Positions 1 through 10,515 of a stretch of 64,000 nt of DNA are shown in pieces. Position numbers and translations under genes: made by a program. Numbering within the stretch: position 1 is the first letter of the stretch; every line of letters starts with the position of its first letter. The notes under the pieces were generated by a model. The model searched no databases. It saw only the letters and a list, made by a program, of their open reading frames with translations, and was not told the origin of the DNA. Where the stretch lies: NCBI RefSeq assembly GCF_000684975.1, contig NZ_BAXZ01000002.1, positions 186,001 to 250,000 of the forward strand. The letters are read 5' to 3'. The DNA comes from Paraburkholderia acidipaludis NBRC 101816. GTDB lineage: Bacteria; Pseudomonadota; Gammaproteobacteria; Burkholderiales; Burkholderiaceae.

Positions 1-468
1 CTTCTCGACGATCTCGCGCGGCGAGAGTTCGGTGTTGTCGACGAGCGCGCGTGCCGCGGCCTGTGCGTACGAACCGCCCGAGCCGATCGCGCAGATGCCG
101 CCTTCGGGGTCGAGCACGTCGCCGTTGCCGGTGATGACGAGGGTGGTTTGCGCGTCCGCGGCGATCAGCATTGCTTCGAGGCGGCGCAGCATGCGGTCGG
201 TGCGCCAGTCCTTCGCGAGTTCGACGGCGGCGCGCGTGAGGTTGCCCTGGTGTTTTTCGAGCTTGGCTTCGAAGCGGTCGAGCAGCGAGAACGCGTCGGC
301 CGTGCCGCCGGCGAAGCCGACCATGACCTTGCCGCCGTAGATGCGCCGGACCTTCTTCGCGCCCCCCTTCATGACGATGTTGCCGAGCGTGACCTGGCCG
401 TCGCCGCCGAGGGCGACCTTGTCGCCGCGGCGCACGGAAACGATCGTCGTGCCGTGAAATTGCTCCAT
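1..468 (-). CDS. hslV: ATP-dependent protease subunit HslV (3' end outside window)
   Basis: Proteolytic subunit of the cytoplasmic HslUV (ClpYQ) threonine protease, which degrades misfolded and regulatory proteins with the HslU ATPase. The first 156 residues are in the window; the C-terminus runs off the left edge. The start ATG is at 468. The TTIVSVRR motif after a six-residue extension (MEQFHG) places the catalytic threonine at Thr7, exposed after processing. GDGQVTLGN, GFAGGTADAF and KDWRTDRMLR are family hallmarks. hslU normally follows hslV and would lie to the left. Identification is firm; only the end is missing. Confidence 0.97.
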   Translation of the reverse strand, partial: MEQFHGTTIVSVRRGDKVALGGDGQVTLGNIVMKGGAKKVRRIYGGKVMVGFAGGTADAFSLLDRFEAKLEKHQGNLTRAAVELAKDWRTDRMLRRLEAMLIAADAQTTLVITGNGDVLDPEGGICAIGSGGSYAQAAARALVDNTELSPREIVEK

Positions 469-689
469 GTGGGTTCCTTTTTACCGTTGATGCCGGGTGT
501 GGGCGGACGGGCGCGGTTGCGGGCGCAGGCGCCGCGTCCGGAATACGGAGCGCGCAGCACACGCGGGACGGCGCGTGGCTCTGACGCGTTGTCGATTCAA
601 GTTTAGGGCGGGTATAGGCAGTTCAAGAGCCGGCATTCCGGAAAAGCCGGCGGGAAAGGAGCGCTCCGGCTCGCGAAAACGCAAAAAGC

Positions 690-722
690 AAAACAAAAAA
701 GCGCACGGGATTCCGTGCGCTT
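690..722 (-). terminator. Intrinsic terminator downstream of dksA
   Basis: A perfect 8-bp stem (GCGCACGG at 701-708, CCGTGCGC at 713-720) with a GATT loop. On the minus strand it is followed by a T-rich tract (complement of 690-700). It lies about 58 bases after the dksA stop and separates dksA from hslV. Confidence 0.8.
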
Positions 723-778
723 TCATGTAGAAGGCGGGAACTCCAGCGCGCACCCGCGGCGGCGCGCCGGCGGATCGA

Positions 779-1198
779 TCAATCGCCGAACAGCTTCTGG
801 CGCAGTTCGCGGCGCTCCTGCGCCTCGAGCGACAGCGTGGCCGTGGGCCGCGCGAGCAGACGCGGAATGCCGATCGGCTCACCGGTCTCCTCGCACCAGC
901 CGTACTCCCCCGAGTCGATGCGCGCGAGCGACTGCTGCACCTTCTTCAGCAGCTTGCGTTCGCGGTCGCGCGTGCGCAGTTCGAGCGCATGCTCTTCCTC
1001 GATGGTCGCGCGGTCGGCCGGGTCCGGCACGATCACGGTTTCGCGCAGGTTCTCGGTGGTCTGGCCCGCATTGCGGAGAATTTCCGCCTGCAGCTGTTCG
1101 AGCCGGTTCTTGAAGAAGGCGAGCTGATCCTCATTCATGTAATCCTTGTCGCTCATCTTCAGGATTTCGGCTTCAGTCAAGAGTCGTTTCGTCGTCAT
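779..1198 (-). CDS. dksA: RNA polymerase-binding transcription factor DksA, single-cysteine type
   Basis: Binds the RNA polymerase secondary channel and acts with ppGpp in the stringent response. It is 139 residues from the ATG at 1198 (MTTKRLL). A longer in-frame start 17 codons upstream is rejected because the family begins here. The coiled coil carries the DPADRATIEEE tip, including the paired acidic residues. The globular domain, which holds four zinc-binding cysteines in E. coli DksA, keeps only the first (YGWCEETGEPIGIP); the others are Thr, Ser and Ala. That is the pattern of zinc-independent DksA2-type proteins. The next gene upstream on the same strand is a COG0523 metal chaperone, which fits a link to zinc limitation. 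Only the sequence pattern is seen; zinc independence is inferred. Confidence 0.95.
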   Translation of the reverse strand: MTTKRLLTEAEILKMSDKDYMNEDQLAFFKNRLEQLQAEILRNAGQTTENLRETVIVPDPADRATIEEEHALELRTRDRERKLLKKVQQSLARIDSGEYGWCEETGEPIGIPRLLARPTATLSLEAQERRELRQKLFGD

Positions 1199-1273
1199 CT
1201 GGCTTGCTTCTTCAATGAGTGAGGCAAAACTTGCACATATTGCCTGCACTTTTGTGTTACCCGCAATGGCCTT

Positions 1274-1301
1274 GTATTACGCGCCTTTCTTTTATGCTCA
1301 A
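1274..1301 (-). promoter_or_regulatory. Candidate sigma-70 promoter of dksA
   Basis: On the minus strand TTGAGC (1301-1296) and TAATAC (1279-1274) are separated by 16 bases. This would start a transcript with a leader of about 65-70 bases before the dksA ATG at 1198. Confidence 0.45.
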
Positions 1302-1843
1302 ACGCTGATGGCACGGACGATGCGCTGTCGTGACGCCAAAGCGCCGCTGCGGGGCCGAACTCCTCTGGAAACCGGTCTTCAGATGCTCCTGAGGCATGTT
1401 TCATACCGGCTGCCCGCTGCGACGCGGCGCGCTGCCCGCGTTCCGCCGGTAGGGCCAGACCATCCGGACCGGATTTTCCGGTGGTTGCCCATTTGCTCGT
1501 ACTCGTCGTACTTTCCGCACTGTCGGCGCAGCCGTACGCTCTTGCTTGCCCGGCTCACGCCGGTTCGGCGTAATGCGCGGGCGCTGCCTGCATTCCAGTG
1601 GGGCCGTATTGTAACTGAATCGCAAACCGGCACTGCAAGCGGGAAATCCCTTCCTTTCCGCTACCGGCGCGCTTCAGTCGATATCCAGAAAATATAACGC
1701 GCCGCAAGTGAAAAAGCGATGGTCGGGCACGTTATTGCGTGGGCTGGCAGACGGCGGCGGCGTCCGGGGTATGGCCGGCGGGGCGGGAAACTGGCGCGGC
1801 CAGGCCCGGCGCATCTGGGCGCACGGGCCGGCCGGGGTAAAGA
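1302..1843. other. Non-coding stretch between dksA and the COG0523 gene
   Basis: About 540 bases without a convincing gene. Short open frames on both strands are arginine/serine-rich and lack ribosome binding sites. No hairpin with a T-tract was seen after the COG0523 stop at 1844. Confidence 0.5.
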
Positions 1844-2950
<1,107 letters not shown>

Positions 2951-3045
2951 GCTGGGTGCCTGTTCTGTACGGGTGCTGTGCGATCGGAAACCGGCGCCGG
3001 CCGCAAGGCGCGCCCAAAAGGCGGGCGCGGTGGCCGTCGTCCAGT

Positions 3046-3058
3046 GTTACAACATAAC
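3046..3058 (-). promoter_or_regulatory. Zur-like operator upstream of the COG0523 gene
   Basis: On the minus strand the 13-mer GTTATGTTGTAAC matches 10 of the 12 specified positions of the gammaproteobacterial Zur core GTTATA-N-TATAAC. It sits in the only AT-rich part of the 242-base gap before the COG0523 start. The match is by eye to a remembered consensus. Confidence 0.45.
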
Positions 3059-3103
3059 TAGCTATTGAAACATATCTGAGGCCAGGACGCTGGAAGCACC
3101 CCG

Positions 3104-3126
3104 GCCGGGCGCTGCTTTTGCCCGGC
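3104..3126 (-). terminator. Hairpin downstream of rlmI
   Basis: A perfect 7-bp GC stem (GCCGGGC 3104-3110, GCCCGGC 3120-3126) lies 67 bases past the rlmI stop. There is no T-run on the minus side, so it is terminator-like only. Confidence 0.35.
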
Positions 3127-3192
3127 TTCCGCCAGATATGGGGCAAGATCGACGAGGCACGAGGGAGCCGTGGCCTCCTCCCATCGGGCCGC

Positions 3193-4404
3193 TCAGGCGA
3201 CTTGCAGCAGCAGGCCCTTCAGGTATTCGCCTTCCGGGAACGCGGTCAGCAACGGGTGATCCACGCCTGCGCCCAGACGCTTGAGGATGCGCGCATCGAC
3301 CTTCGCGTCGGCGGCCGCGCCCGCGACGATCTTCTGGAACAGTTCCGCATCGATCGCGCCCGAGCATGAGTACGTGAAGAGCAGGCCACCCGGGCGCAGC
3401 AGCTTCAGGCCCGTCAGATTGATGTCCTTGTACGCGCGCGCGGCGCGGTCCACGTGCTCGCGCGAGGCCGCGAACTTGGGCGGATCGAGCACCACGAGAT
3501 CGAAGCGCTCGCCTTCTTCATGCAGACGGCGCAGCGTCTTGAAGGCGTCGGCGTCGAGCCACGTCGCGCGCGCCGCATCGAAACCGTTCGCCTCGACGTT
3601 CTTTTGCGCCGTCGCGAGCGCTTCGCCCGAGGAGTCGATCGACACCACGCGCTTCGCGCCGCCCTTCATCGCCGCGAGCGAGAAGCCGCCCGTGTAGCAG
3701 AAGCAGTTCAGCACCTCGCGATCCTGAGCGAAGGTTTGCACGAGCGCCCGGTTGTCGCGCTGATCGACGTAGAAGCCGGTCTTGTGACCGTTGCGCACGT
3801 CGACGTGATAGCGCACGCCGTTCTCGCTCGTGACGATGGTTTCGGGCGGCTCGTCGCCCGCGAGCCGGCCCGTGATCTGTTCGAGCCCTTCCTTTTCGCG
3901 GATCGACACGTCCGAACGCTCGTAGACGTTCGGGCAGCCGGTGGCCGCCGCGAGCGCGCCGACGATCGCCTCCTTCCACGCCTCCACGCCCGCCGCCATG
4001 AACTGGCAGACGAGCTGGCCGCGGCCCGCGGCGCCATCGGCTCGGTCCGCGACATAGTGATCGACGATCAGCCCCGGCAGGCCGTCGGCCTCGCCGAAGA
4101 TCAGGCGCACGGCGCCGGTGCGGCTCACCATGGCCTGGCGGTGCGCGACCGCGCGCTGCACGCGGCGCTTGAAGAACGCGTGGTCGATGGGTTCGTTTTC
4201 GTCGAAGCTCCAGACGCGCACGCGGATCTGCGAGTGCGGGCTGTACGCGGCGCGCGCGAGGAAGCGGCCGTCGTGCGAGCGCACGATGACGGTCGCCCCG
4301 GAGGCGGGCTTGCCCTCCACGCGGTCGATTGCGTTCGCATAGACCCACGGATGGCGGCGCAGCAGGGATTTTTCTTTCGACGGTTTGAGCGTGACGATAT
4401 TCAT
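3193..4404 (-). CDS. rlmI: 23S rRNA (cytosine-C5)-methyltransferase, RlmI family
   Basis: SAM-dependent methyltransferase of the RlmI (YccW) type, which makes m5C1962 in 23S rRNA in E. coli. It is 403 residues against about 396 in E. coli. An N-terminal PUA-like RNA-binding region (about 1-75) is followed by the Rossmann fold. CFCYTGGF (234-241) binds SAM, LDPPKF (306-311) is motif IV, and YSCSG carries the catalytic cysteine (Cys347). It is the last gene of a leftward run behind xerC with a 72-base gap. The family call is strong; the exact target base is by homology. Confidence 0.93.
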   Translation of the reverse strand: MNIVTLKPSKEKSLLRRHPWVYANAIDRVEGKPASGATVIVRSHDGRFLARAAYSPHSQIRVRVWSFDENEPIDHAFFKRRVQRAVAHRQAMVSRTGAVRLIFGEADGLPGLIVDHYVADRADGAAGRGQLVCQFMAAGVEAWKEAIVGALAAATGCPNVYERSDVSIREKEGLEQITGRLAGDEPPETIVTSENGVRYHVDVRNGHKTGFYVDQRDNRALVQTFAQDREVLNCFCYTGGFSLAAMKGGAKRVVSIDSSGEALATAQKNVEANGFDAARATWLDADAFKTLRRLHEEGERFDLVVLDPPKFAASREHVDRAARAYKDINLTGLKLLRPGGLLFTYSCSGAIDAELFQKIVAGAAADAKVDARILKRLGAGVDHPLLTAFPEGEYLKGLLLQVA

Positions 4405-4476
4405 GGTGAGTTCAGTACGGAAAAGCGGGGCGCGCGGCGGCCGACGAACGCCGCCGCTCGAGCCTGCCCCGTTGCA

Positions 4477-5427
4477 TCAGTCGCGTTTCTTCGCGCGGGG
4501 ATGCGCGGTGTCGTAGACCTTCGCGAGATGCTGGAAATCGAGCGACGTGTAGACCTGGGTGGCCGCGATGCTCGCGTGGCCGAGCAGCTCCTGCACCGCG
4601 CGCAGGTCGCCGCTCGACTGCAGCAGGTGCGTGGCGAACGAGTGCCGCAGCACGTGCGGGTGGACGTTCGCCGGAATGCCCGCCGCGATCGCCGCGCGCT
4701 TCACGCGCTCGCGTACCACGCCGGGCGCCATGCGGTTGCCGCGCACGGAGAGAAAGAGCGGGGCGTCGTCGTGCTTGACGAGCGTGTCGCGCACGGCGAG
4801 CCATGCGTCGAGCGCGTCGAGCGCCTTGCGGCCTACCGGCACCATCCGGTGCCGGTTGCCCTTGCCGTGGACTTCGACTTCGGCGGCGTCGCGCTTGAGC
4901 CAGCCTGCCGATTCGTAGGCGTCGCGCCGCACGTAACGCACGTCGAGCCCCACGAGCTCGGCGAGGCGCAGTCCCGACGAGTAGAACAGTTCGAGCATCG
5001 CGCGGTCGCGCAGCGACTCGGCGCCGTCGCCGGCAACACCGGCCGCGCCGGAGACGGGCGGCGGCGCTTCCATCAGGCGCTGCGCGTCGTCTACCGAGAG
5101 CGCCTTCGGCAGCGTCTTAGCGCGTTTGGGCGCGCGCACGGCGGCCACCGGGTTCGCCTCGAGCTCGATGCGGCCCGCGAGCCAGCGATAGAACGCGCGC
5201 CATGCCGAAAGCCGATGCGCGATCGAGCGCGCCGAAAGGCCGCCGGCGTGTGCGCGCGCCACGGCGCCGCGCACGTCGGCGGCGCTCACCTGCGCGAGCG
5301 GCCGGCCGTTCGCGAGTTTCTTGAGTTCGTCGAGCTCGTGCGTATAGCCGCGCAGCGTGTGCGCCGAAAGCCGCCGCTCGTGCTCGAGGCTCGCGAGGTA
5401 GTCGGCGATCGGATCGGTCGGGTTCAC
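4477..5427 (-). CDS. xerC: Tyrosine recombinase XerC
   Basis: Site-specific recombinase that resolves chromosome dimers at dif together with XerD, at the division septum. All catalytic residues are visible with GTG 5427 as start: Arg154 (SGLRLAEL), Lys189 (HGKGNRHR), His258-x-x-Arg261 (HVLRHSFATH), His284 (LLGHASIAAT) and nucleophile Tyr293 (QVYTSLDF). The N-terminal SAM-like DNA-binding domain begins at DPIADYLASL. The frame stays open 47 codons further upstream, but that part overlaps the DUF484 gene and is arginine-rich, so GTG 5427, 46 bases after the DUF484 stop, is preferred. The DUF484-xerC pairing is also found in enterobacteria. Confidence 0.95.
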   Translation of the reverse strand: MNPTDPIADYLASLEHERRLSAHTLRGYTHELDELKKLANGRPLAQVSAADVRGAVARAHAGGLSARSIAHRLSAWRAFYRWLAGRIELEANPVAAVRAPKRAKTLPKALSVDDAQRLMEAPPPVSGAAGVAGDGAESLRDRAMLELFYSSGLRLAELVGLDVRYVRRDAYESAGWLKRDAAEVEVHGKGNRHRMVPVGRKALDALDAWLAVRDTLVKHDDAPLFLSVRGNRMAPGVVRERVKRAAIAAGIPANVHPHVLRHSFATHLLQSSGDLRAVQELLGHASIAATQVYTSLDFQHLAKVYDTAHPRAKKRD

Positions 5428-5473
5428 GGTGGCGGCGTCTTTCGTTTCAGTCGTGCGTCGGTTTCGCTCAGGC

Positions 5474-6157
5474 TCAGTGCGGCAAGAGACGCGTAAGCGC
5501 CGCGCTCGCAAGCCCGCCGATCTGCGTGAGGAAGTCCGTGGCCATGCCGTCGTGAAAGCGGCGCGCATCGGGCGAACCCATCACCAGCAGGCCGAATACG
5601 TTGCCTTCGGGCTCGCTGCTGCCGTCCGCCGCGGGCGCGCGCAGCGCGATCAGCGCGACCGATTCCGACGCGCCATCGGTCGCGTCGAGCCATTGCGCCG
5701 CCTCGAAGCCCGAGTTCGCGCCGCAGTAGGGCACGGCCAGGCTGCTGGCGAAGAGCCGCACTTCCTCGCCGGTGTGGCGCGCGAAATCGGCTTGCGCATA
5801 GGCTTCGGCCACGTCCCAGAGACGCAGCGCCGCTTGCGGCACGTCGAACACGTCGAGCAGATTCTCGGTGATCGTGCGCGGCAGCGCGTACGGATCGCGC
5901 TCGGCGATCACGCGCTGGGTCCAGCGGGCGAACTTCGTCGCAATGCTGTCGTTCTCGTGGCCGTAGCGCAGCAGCTCCGAAAGGCGGCGCTCCAGATGCT
6001 TGTTCTTCTCGCGCAGCATTTCCATCTGCCGCTCTTGCAGCGACACGGCGGCCTTGCCGTGCGGGTTGCCGAGCTTGATGGCGGCAAGCAGTTCGGCGTG
6101 CTCAACGAAGAACTCGGGATTGGCAATCAGGTAGTCGGCGACTTCGCGATCGTTCAT
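5474..6157 (-). CDS. DUF484 family protein
   Basis: A 227-residue cytoplasmic protein of unknown function. An N-terminal alpha-helical stretch (DREVADYLIANPEFF, then a coiled-coil-like part around residues 40-65) precedes a GAF-like domain, as is usual for DUF484 (E. coli YigA). The start is placed at Met 6157 (MNDREVADYL), the family start, rather than 11 codons upstream. It sits between dapF and xerC, the same order as in E. coli. No enzymatic motif is visible. Confidence 0.85.
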   Translation of the reverse strand: MNDREVADYLIANPEFFVEHAELLAAIKLGNPHGKAAVSLQERQMEMLREKNKHLERRLSELLRYGHENDSIATKFARWTQRVIAERDPYALPRTITENLLDVFDVPQAALRLWDVAEAYAQADFARHTGEEVRLFASSLAVPYCGANSGFEAAQWLDATDGASESVALIALRAPAADGSSEPEGNVFGLLVMGSPDARRFHDGMATDFLTQIGGLASAALTRLLPH

Positions 6158-6246
6158 GTTGGTGGCGCGTTGTGGACGGACGGCGCGCAAGGCGCCGGCA
6201 TGACAGCGGTAAAGCGGGTGAACCGGACGCCGGCTTCGGTCGGCAT

Positions 6247-7113
6247 TCAGTCGGCGAGTTCGATTTCACCTTCGAATACGGTTGCGGCCGGCCCGGCCAT
6301 CGTGAGCGCGGCGAATTCGTCGCGCGCGCCGTCCCAGGCGATGGTCAGCGCGCCGCCGTGCGTATGCACGAGGACCGGCGAGTCGAGCAGCCCGCGGCGA
6401 ATGCCGGCGGCCACGGCCGCGCAGGCGCCCGTGCCGCAGGCAAGCGTTTCGCCCGCGCCGCGCTCGTACACGCGCAGCCGCACCTCATGGCGCGAGACGA
6501 TCTGCATGAAGCCGGCGTTGACCTTGTGGGGAAAGCGCGGGTGCGCCTCGACCACGGGGCCGTCGGCGAGCACCGGGAAGGCTTCCACGTCGTCCACCAC
6601 CTGCACGGCATGCGGGTTGCCCATCGAGACGACCGAAATCCAGCGGGTTTGCCCGTTCACATCGAGCGGCCAGAGCGTGTCGTTGCCCTCGCGGCGGCCT
6701 TCGAGGCCGCCTGCGTCGAACGGCACGCGCGCCGGCTCGAACACCGGGCTGCCCATGTCCACCACGACCTCGCCGTTGTCCTGCATCGCGAGCGCGATCG
6801 TGCCGTTCTGGACCTGGACGCGCACGCGCTTTGCTTCGGTGAGCTTGCGATCGCGGACGAACTTCACGAAGCAGCGTGCGCCGTTGCCGCAGTGCTCGAC
6901 TTCGCCGCCGTCGCAATTGAAGATGCGATAGCGAAAATCGACGCCCTCGATGGTGGGCTTTTCGACGAGCAGCAACTGGTCGGCGCCAATGCCGAAGTGA
7001 CGGTCGGCGAGCGCGCGCACTTGCTCGGGCGCGAGCGCGAGCGGCTGGCTGTAACCGTCGAGCACGACGAAGTCGTTGCCGGCGCCGTGCATTTTGGTGA
7101 ACTTGAGCTTCAT
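6247..7113 (-). CDS. dapF: Diaminopimelate epimerase
   Basis: Converts LL- to meso-diaminopimelate for lysine and peptidoglycan synthesis. It is 288 residues. Both catalytic cysteines are present: Cys75 in EHCGNGARC and Cys226 in LACGTGAC. The N-terminal KMHGAGNDFV and SMGNPHAV are family signatures. It lies between lpxL (71-base gap) and DUF484 (89-base gap) in a run whose products act mostly at the envelope or chromosome. Confidence 0.98.
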   Translation of the reverse strand: MKLKFTKMHGAGNDFVVLDGYSQPLALAPEQVRALADRHFGIGADQLLLVEKPTIEGVDFRYRIFNCDGGEVEHCGNGARCFVKFVRDRKLTEAKRVRVQVQNGTIALAMQDNGEVVVDMGSPVFEPARVPFDAGGLEGRREGNDTLWPLDVNGQTRWISVVSMGNPHAVQVVDDVEAFPVLADGPVVEAHPRFPHKVNAGFMQIVSRHEVRLRVYERGAGETLACGTGACAAVAAGIRRGLLDSPVLVHTHGGALTIAWDGARDEFAALTMAGPAATVFEGEIELAD

Positions 7114-7184
7114 GCCGCTATTGTAAGTGAGGTACGGGCCTTCGCCACCCGCCTGCCCTGGCGAAGGCCGCCGGGCAGGTGCCT

Positions 7185-8072
7185 TTAACGATACACGCCT
7201 GGCTCACCGGGCGGCCGCGTCTTGAACCGCTTGTGCACCCAGTAGTACTGCTCGGGAATGCGCGGAATCTGCTCTTCGAGGAAAGCATTCATCCGCCGCG
7301 CATCCTCTTCGTCGTTGCCGGTGGGGTAGTTGTTCCACGGCTTGAACACCTTGAGCCGGTAGCCCTTGTAGTTCGGCAGCACCTCGCCGATGAAGGGCAC
7401 CACCTGCGCATGCCCCACCTTCGCGAGCCGGCCCACGGCGGTCAGCGTGCAGGTCGGCACGCCGAAAAACGGCACGAAGGTCGAATTGCGCGCGCCGTAG
7501 TCCATGTCCGCGCCGAGCATCACGGGCTTGCGGTCGCGCAGCCAGCGCAGCACGACGCGCGCGCTGTCCGCGCGGCTCACCATCTCCGCGCCGAAACGGC
7601 TGCGCCCGGCCTTGGCGGCCGCCTCGAACTCGGGGTTGGAGAACGGTTGGTAGAGCGAGCCGCAGGGCCGGTGCAGCGAGTAGTTCAGGAACATCGAACC
7701 CGCCTCGATGCCGACGAAGTGCAGGCCGAGGAACAGTGTGGGCGGGAGGTCGGGATCGGTGAGGTCGATCTCGCTGTCGAGTTCCACGAGCTGTTCGAGC
7801 TTCTTCGCGGAGCCGAACCACTGCACGCTGCGCTCCAGATAGCTGCGGATCGCATGGCGAAAGTGCAGGCCTGCCACCTCTTCGCGCTTCTCGTCGCTCC
7901 AATCGGGGAAGCAGAGCTTGAGATTGGTGTGGACCACGCGCTTGCGGCGGCTGGGAATCTGGTAGAGGAGCCAGCCGAGCCCGTCGCCGAGACGGGCGAC
8001 GAAGCCGTAGGGCAGGATCGCGAACAGCTTGAGCAGGCCGATGGCGAAATGGGAGCCGAGCTTGCCTATCAT
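7185..8072 (-). CDS. lpxL: Lipid A biosynthesis lauroyl acyltransferase (LpxL/HtrB family)
   Basis: Inner-membrane acyltransferase adding a secondary acyl chain to lipid A. It is 295 residues from ATG 8072 (MIGKLGSHFA); an upstream in-frame extension is arginine-rich and rejected. One N-terminal hydrophobic segment (about 8-28) is followed by the catalytic HX4E motif (His118, Glu123 in LHFVGIE) and a YWVHKRFKTRP C-terminal motif, both usual for the family. It is divergent from metK. Only one lpxL copy lies here; as I recall, some Burkholderia carry two in tandem at this place. Confidence 0.94.
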   Translation of the reverse strand: MIGKLGSHFAIGLLKLFAILPYGFVARLGDGLGWLLYQIPSRRKRVVHTNLKLCFPDWSDEKREEVAGLHFRHAIRSYLERSVQWFGSAKKLEQLVELDSEIDLTDPDLPPTLFLGLHFVGIEAGSMFLNYSLHRPCGSLYQPFSNPEFEAAAKAGRSRFGAEMVSRADSARVVLRWLRDRKPVMLGADMDYGARNSTFVPFFGVPTCTLTAVGRLAKVGHAQVVPFIGEVLPNYKGYRLKVFKPWNNYPTGNDEEDARRMNAFLEEQIPRIPEQYYWVHKRFKTRPPGEPGVYR

Positions 8073-8174
8073 GCGGCGGCTCTCACGTCGGGCGCCGATG
8101 CGTGGACAGCGGCAGCGAGGCCAGCAGGAACGAAAACGGGGGCGAATGCGGTGGGCTGCACGCGGCGGCACTCT

Positions 8175-8201
8175 GCGACAAATTAAGGAAGTCGCTATAA
8201 T
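8175..8201 (+). promoter_or_regulatory. Sigma-70 promoter of metK
   Basis: A perfect TATAAT (8196-8201) with a GCGACA -35-like element (8175-8180) and a 15-base spacer, in the lpxL/metK divergent gap. The predicted start near 8208 gives a leader of about 185 bases before metK. Confidence 0.6.
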
Positions 8202-8204
8202 AAG

Positions 8205-8392
8205 GGCTTCGCCGAGTTAATAGACAACTTGCGGGGCGAAGCCGGCTGGCAGCAGATCGTGCCGATCCGTTCAGGATCCAACCCACGATCGGGCGCGAGC
8301 CGGACAGGAAATCCGCTAAAGCGTCGCCGCTTCAGACCTCCCGAAGTTGGCTACGTGAAACTCAACCGTCACCAGCTACAGGAGTCACAAGC
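8205..8392 (+). promoter_or_regulatory. Structured 5' leader of metK
   Basis: The metK leader holds several perfect helices. GGCTTCGCC (8205-8213) pairs with GGCGAAGCC (8235-8243). GATCC (8264-8268) pairs with GGATC (8274-8278). The competing CCGATC (8262-8267) pairs with GATCGG (8287-8292), and AAGCG (8319-8323) pairs with CGCTT (8328-8332). The second and third pairings share bases and exclude each other, as in riboswitches and attenuators. I could not match it to a SAM or SAH riboswitch class I know. It ends with AGGAG (8380-8384) before the GTG start. Confidence 0.45.
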
Positions 8393-9580
<1,188 letters not shown>

Positions 9581-9600
9581 GACGCGTCAAGCGTCGTAAG

Positions 9601-9630
9601 GGGGCGGGTTCGCCGCCCTCGATTGTTTTC
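9601..9630 (+). terminator. Terminator of metK
   Basis: A 6-bp GC stem (GGGCGG-type at 9602-9607, CCGCCC at 9613-9618) with a GTTCG loop, followed by the T-rich GATTGTTTTC, 20 bases after the metK stop. Confidence 0.6.
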
Positions 9631-9700
9631 TTCTGCCTGAGGTACGGCGCGTCGGTCGCGAGATGTAGCCGGTCCAGCGTGCCTGCGCCGCTCTTCGCGC

Positions 9701-10105
9701 TCAGCGCATGGCGAACGCGAACCATCCCGTGCTGCTGGCGGATGTGCGGCGCGGCCGGCGCGCGCCGCTCGGAGCGCGGTTGGCGCTTGCCGAGGTGCCC
9801 ACGGCGCTGAATGCCTGCAGCGGCATATTCGGCCGATACAGCAGCGTGCGCAGCGAGAAATGCCGCGTGCCCGAACGCATGCGCAGCACGGCAAAGAAGG
9901 AATGGAACCAGGTGCGCATGCCGTCGACGGGCTTGGCTTCGCGCACCTGCGAGGCGAGCGCGCGCGTGCGCGCGGCGTGGTGCCGCAGCGCGCGCATCAC
10001 ATGGCGGCGCGCGGGACGTGCCGCCTTCAGTGCGGCATGGGTGAGACGACGGCTATCAAAAAGGGTATGCATGGTCTTGGCGGAATCGGAGGCGGGTAGC
10101 GCCAT
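9701..10105 (-). CDS. Hypothetical basic protein
   Basis: An unrecognised protein of 134 residues, or 123 if the second Met at 10072 (MHTLFDSRR) is used. It is Arg/Ala-rich with many histidines and predicted very basic; no signal peptide or membrane segment is clear. The stretch GMRTWFHSFFAVLRM followed by NMPLQAFSAV looks like a real protein rather than an antisense shadow, and third positions are GC-rich. No good Shine-Dalgarno sequence precedes either start. A plus-strand frame over the same bases is less protein-like. Confidence 0.4.
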   Translation of the reverse strand: MALPASDSAKTMHTLFDSRRLTHAALKAARPARRHVMRALRHHAARTRALASQVREAKPVDGMRTWFHSFFAVLRMRSGTRHFSLRTLLYRPNMPLQAFSAVGTSASANRAPSGARRPRRTSASSTGWFAFAMR

Positions 10106-10515
10106 ACGCGGCGCTTCGTTTGCAGCAGCAAACGTGCCTGTCTCGGCAATATCGGGAAACGGTGGGCGCCCCGCGGCATGCGCGCGGTAGGGCGAAGGGG
10201 GCGGTGGACCGGGCTTGCGTTCTGTGGCGGGCCTCGCAGTGCGTACGGGCCGCCCGTCCATGCGGATTCGGATCAGCAAAATCAAACGACATCGAAACAG
10301 ACTACACACGTTTCGTGACGGGCTGAAGTCGGTGAAACCCCGTGTCCGACCGCTTATGAGGCACACGATCCCGCCCTTTGACGCTACGACAGTGCGCGCG
10401 CCCCAAGGCCGTGCGCTTTCCCGAACGCCTGGTCGCTTTACAATCGGGTAATCGGCGCGCGTGGTTCGCGCGGCTCGACGCCAAAGACACAAAGACATCG
10501 AATAACGGAAGTCCC
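10106..10515. other. Non-coding gap before the PhyH-type gene
   Basis: About 410 bases without a convincing gene. A TACAAT-like -10 element lies near 10440, upstream of the next gene. The frame of the downstream gene is open back to 10378, but the ribosome binding site places its start at 10516. Confidence 0.4.

Noticed and set aside
8205..8392. Assignment of the metK leader to a known SAM or SAH riboswitch.
   Set aside because: None of the conserved cores I know is visible, so only an unnamed structured leader is reported.
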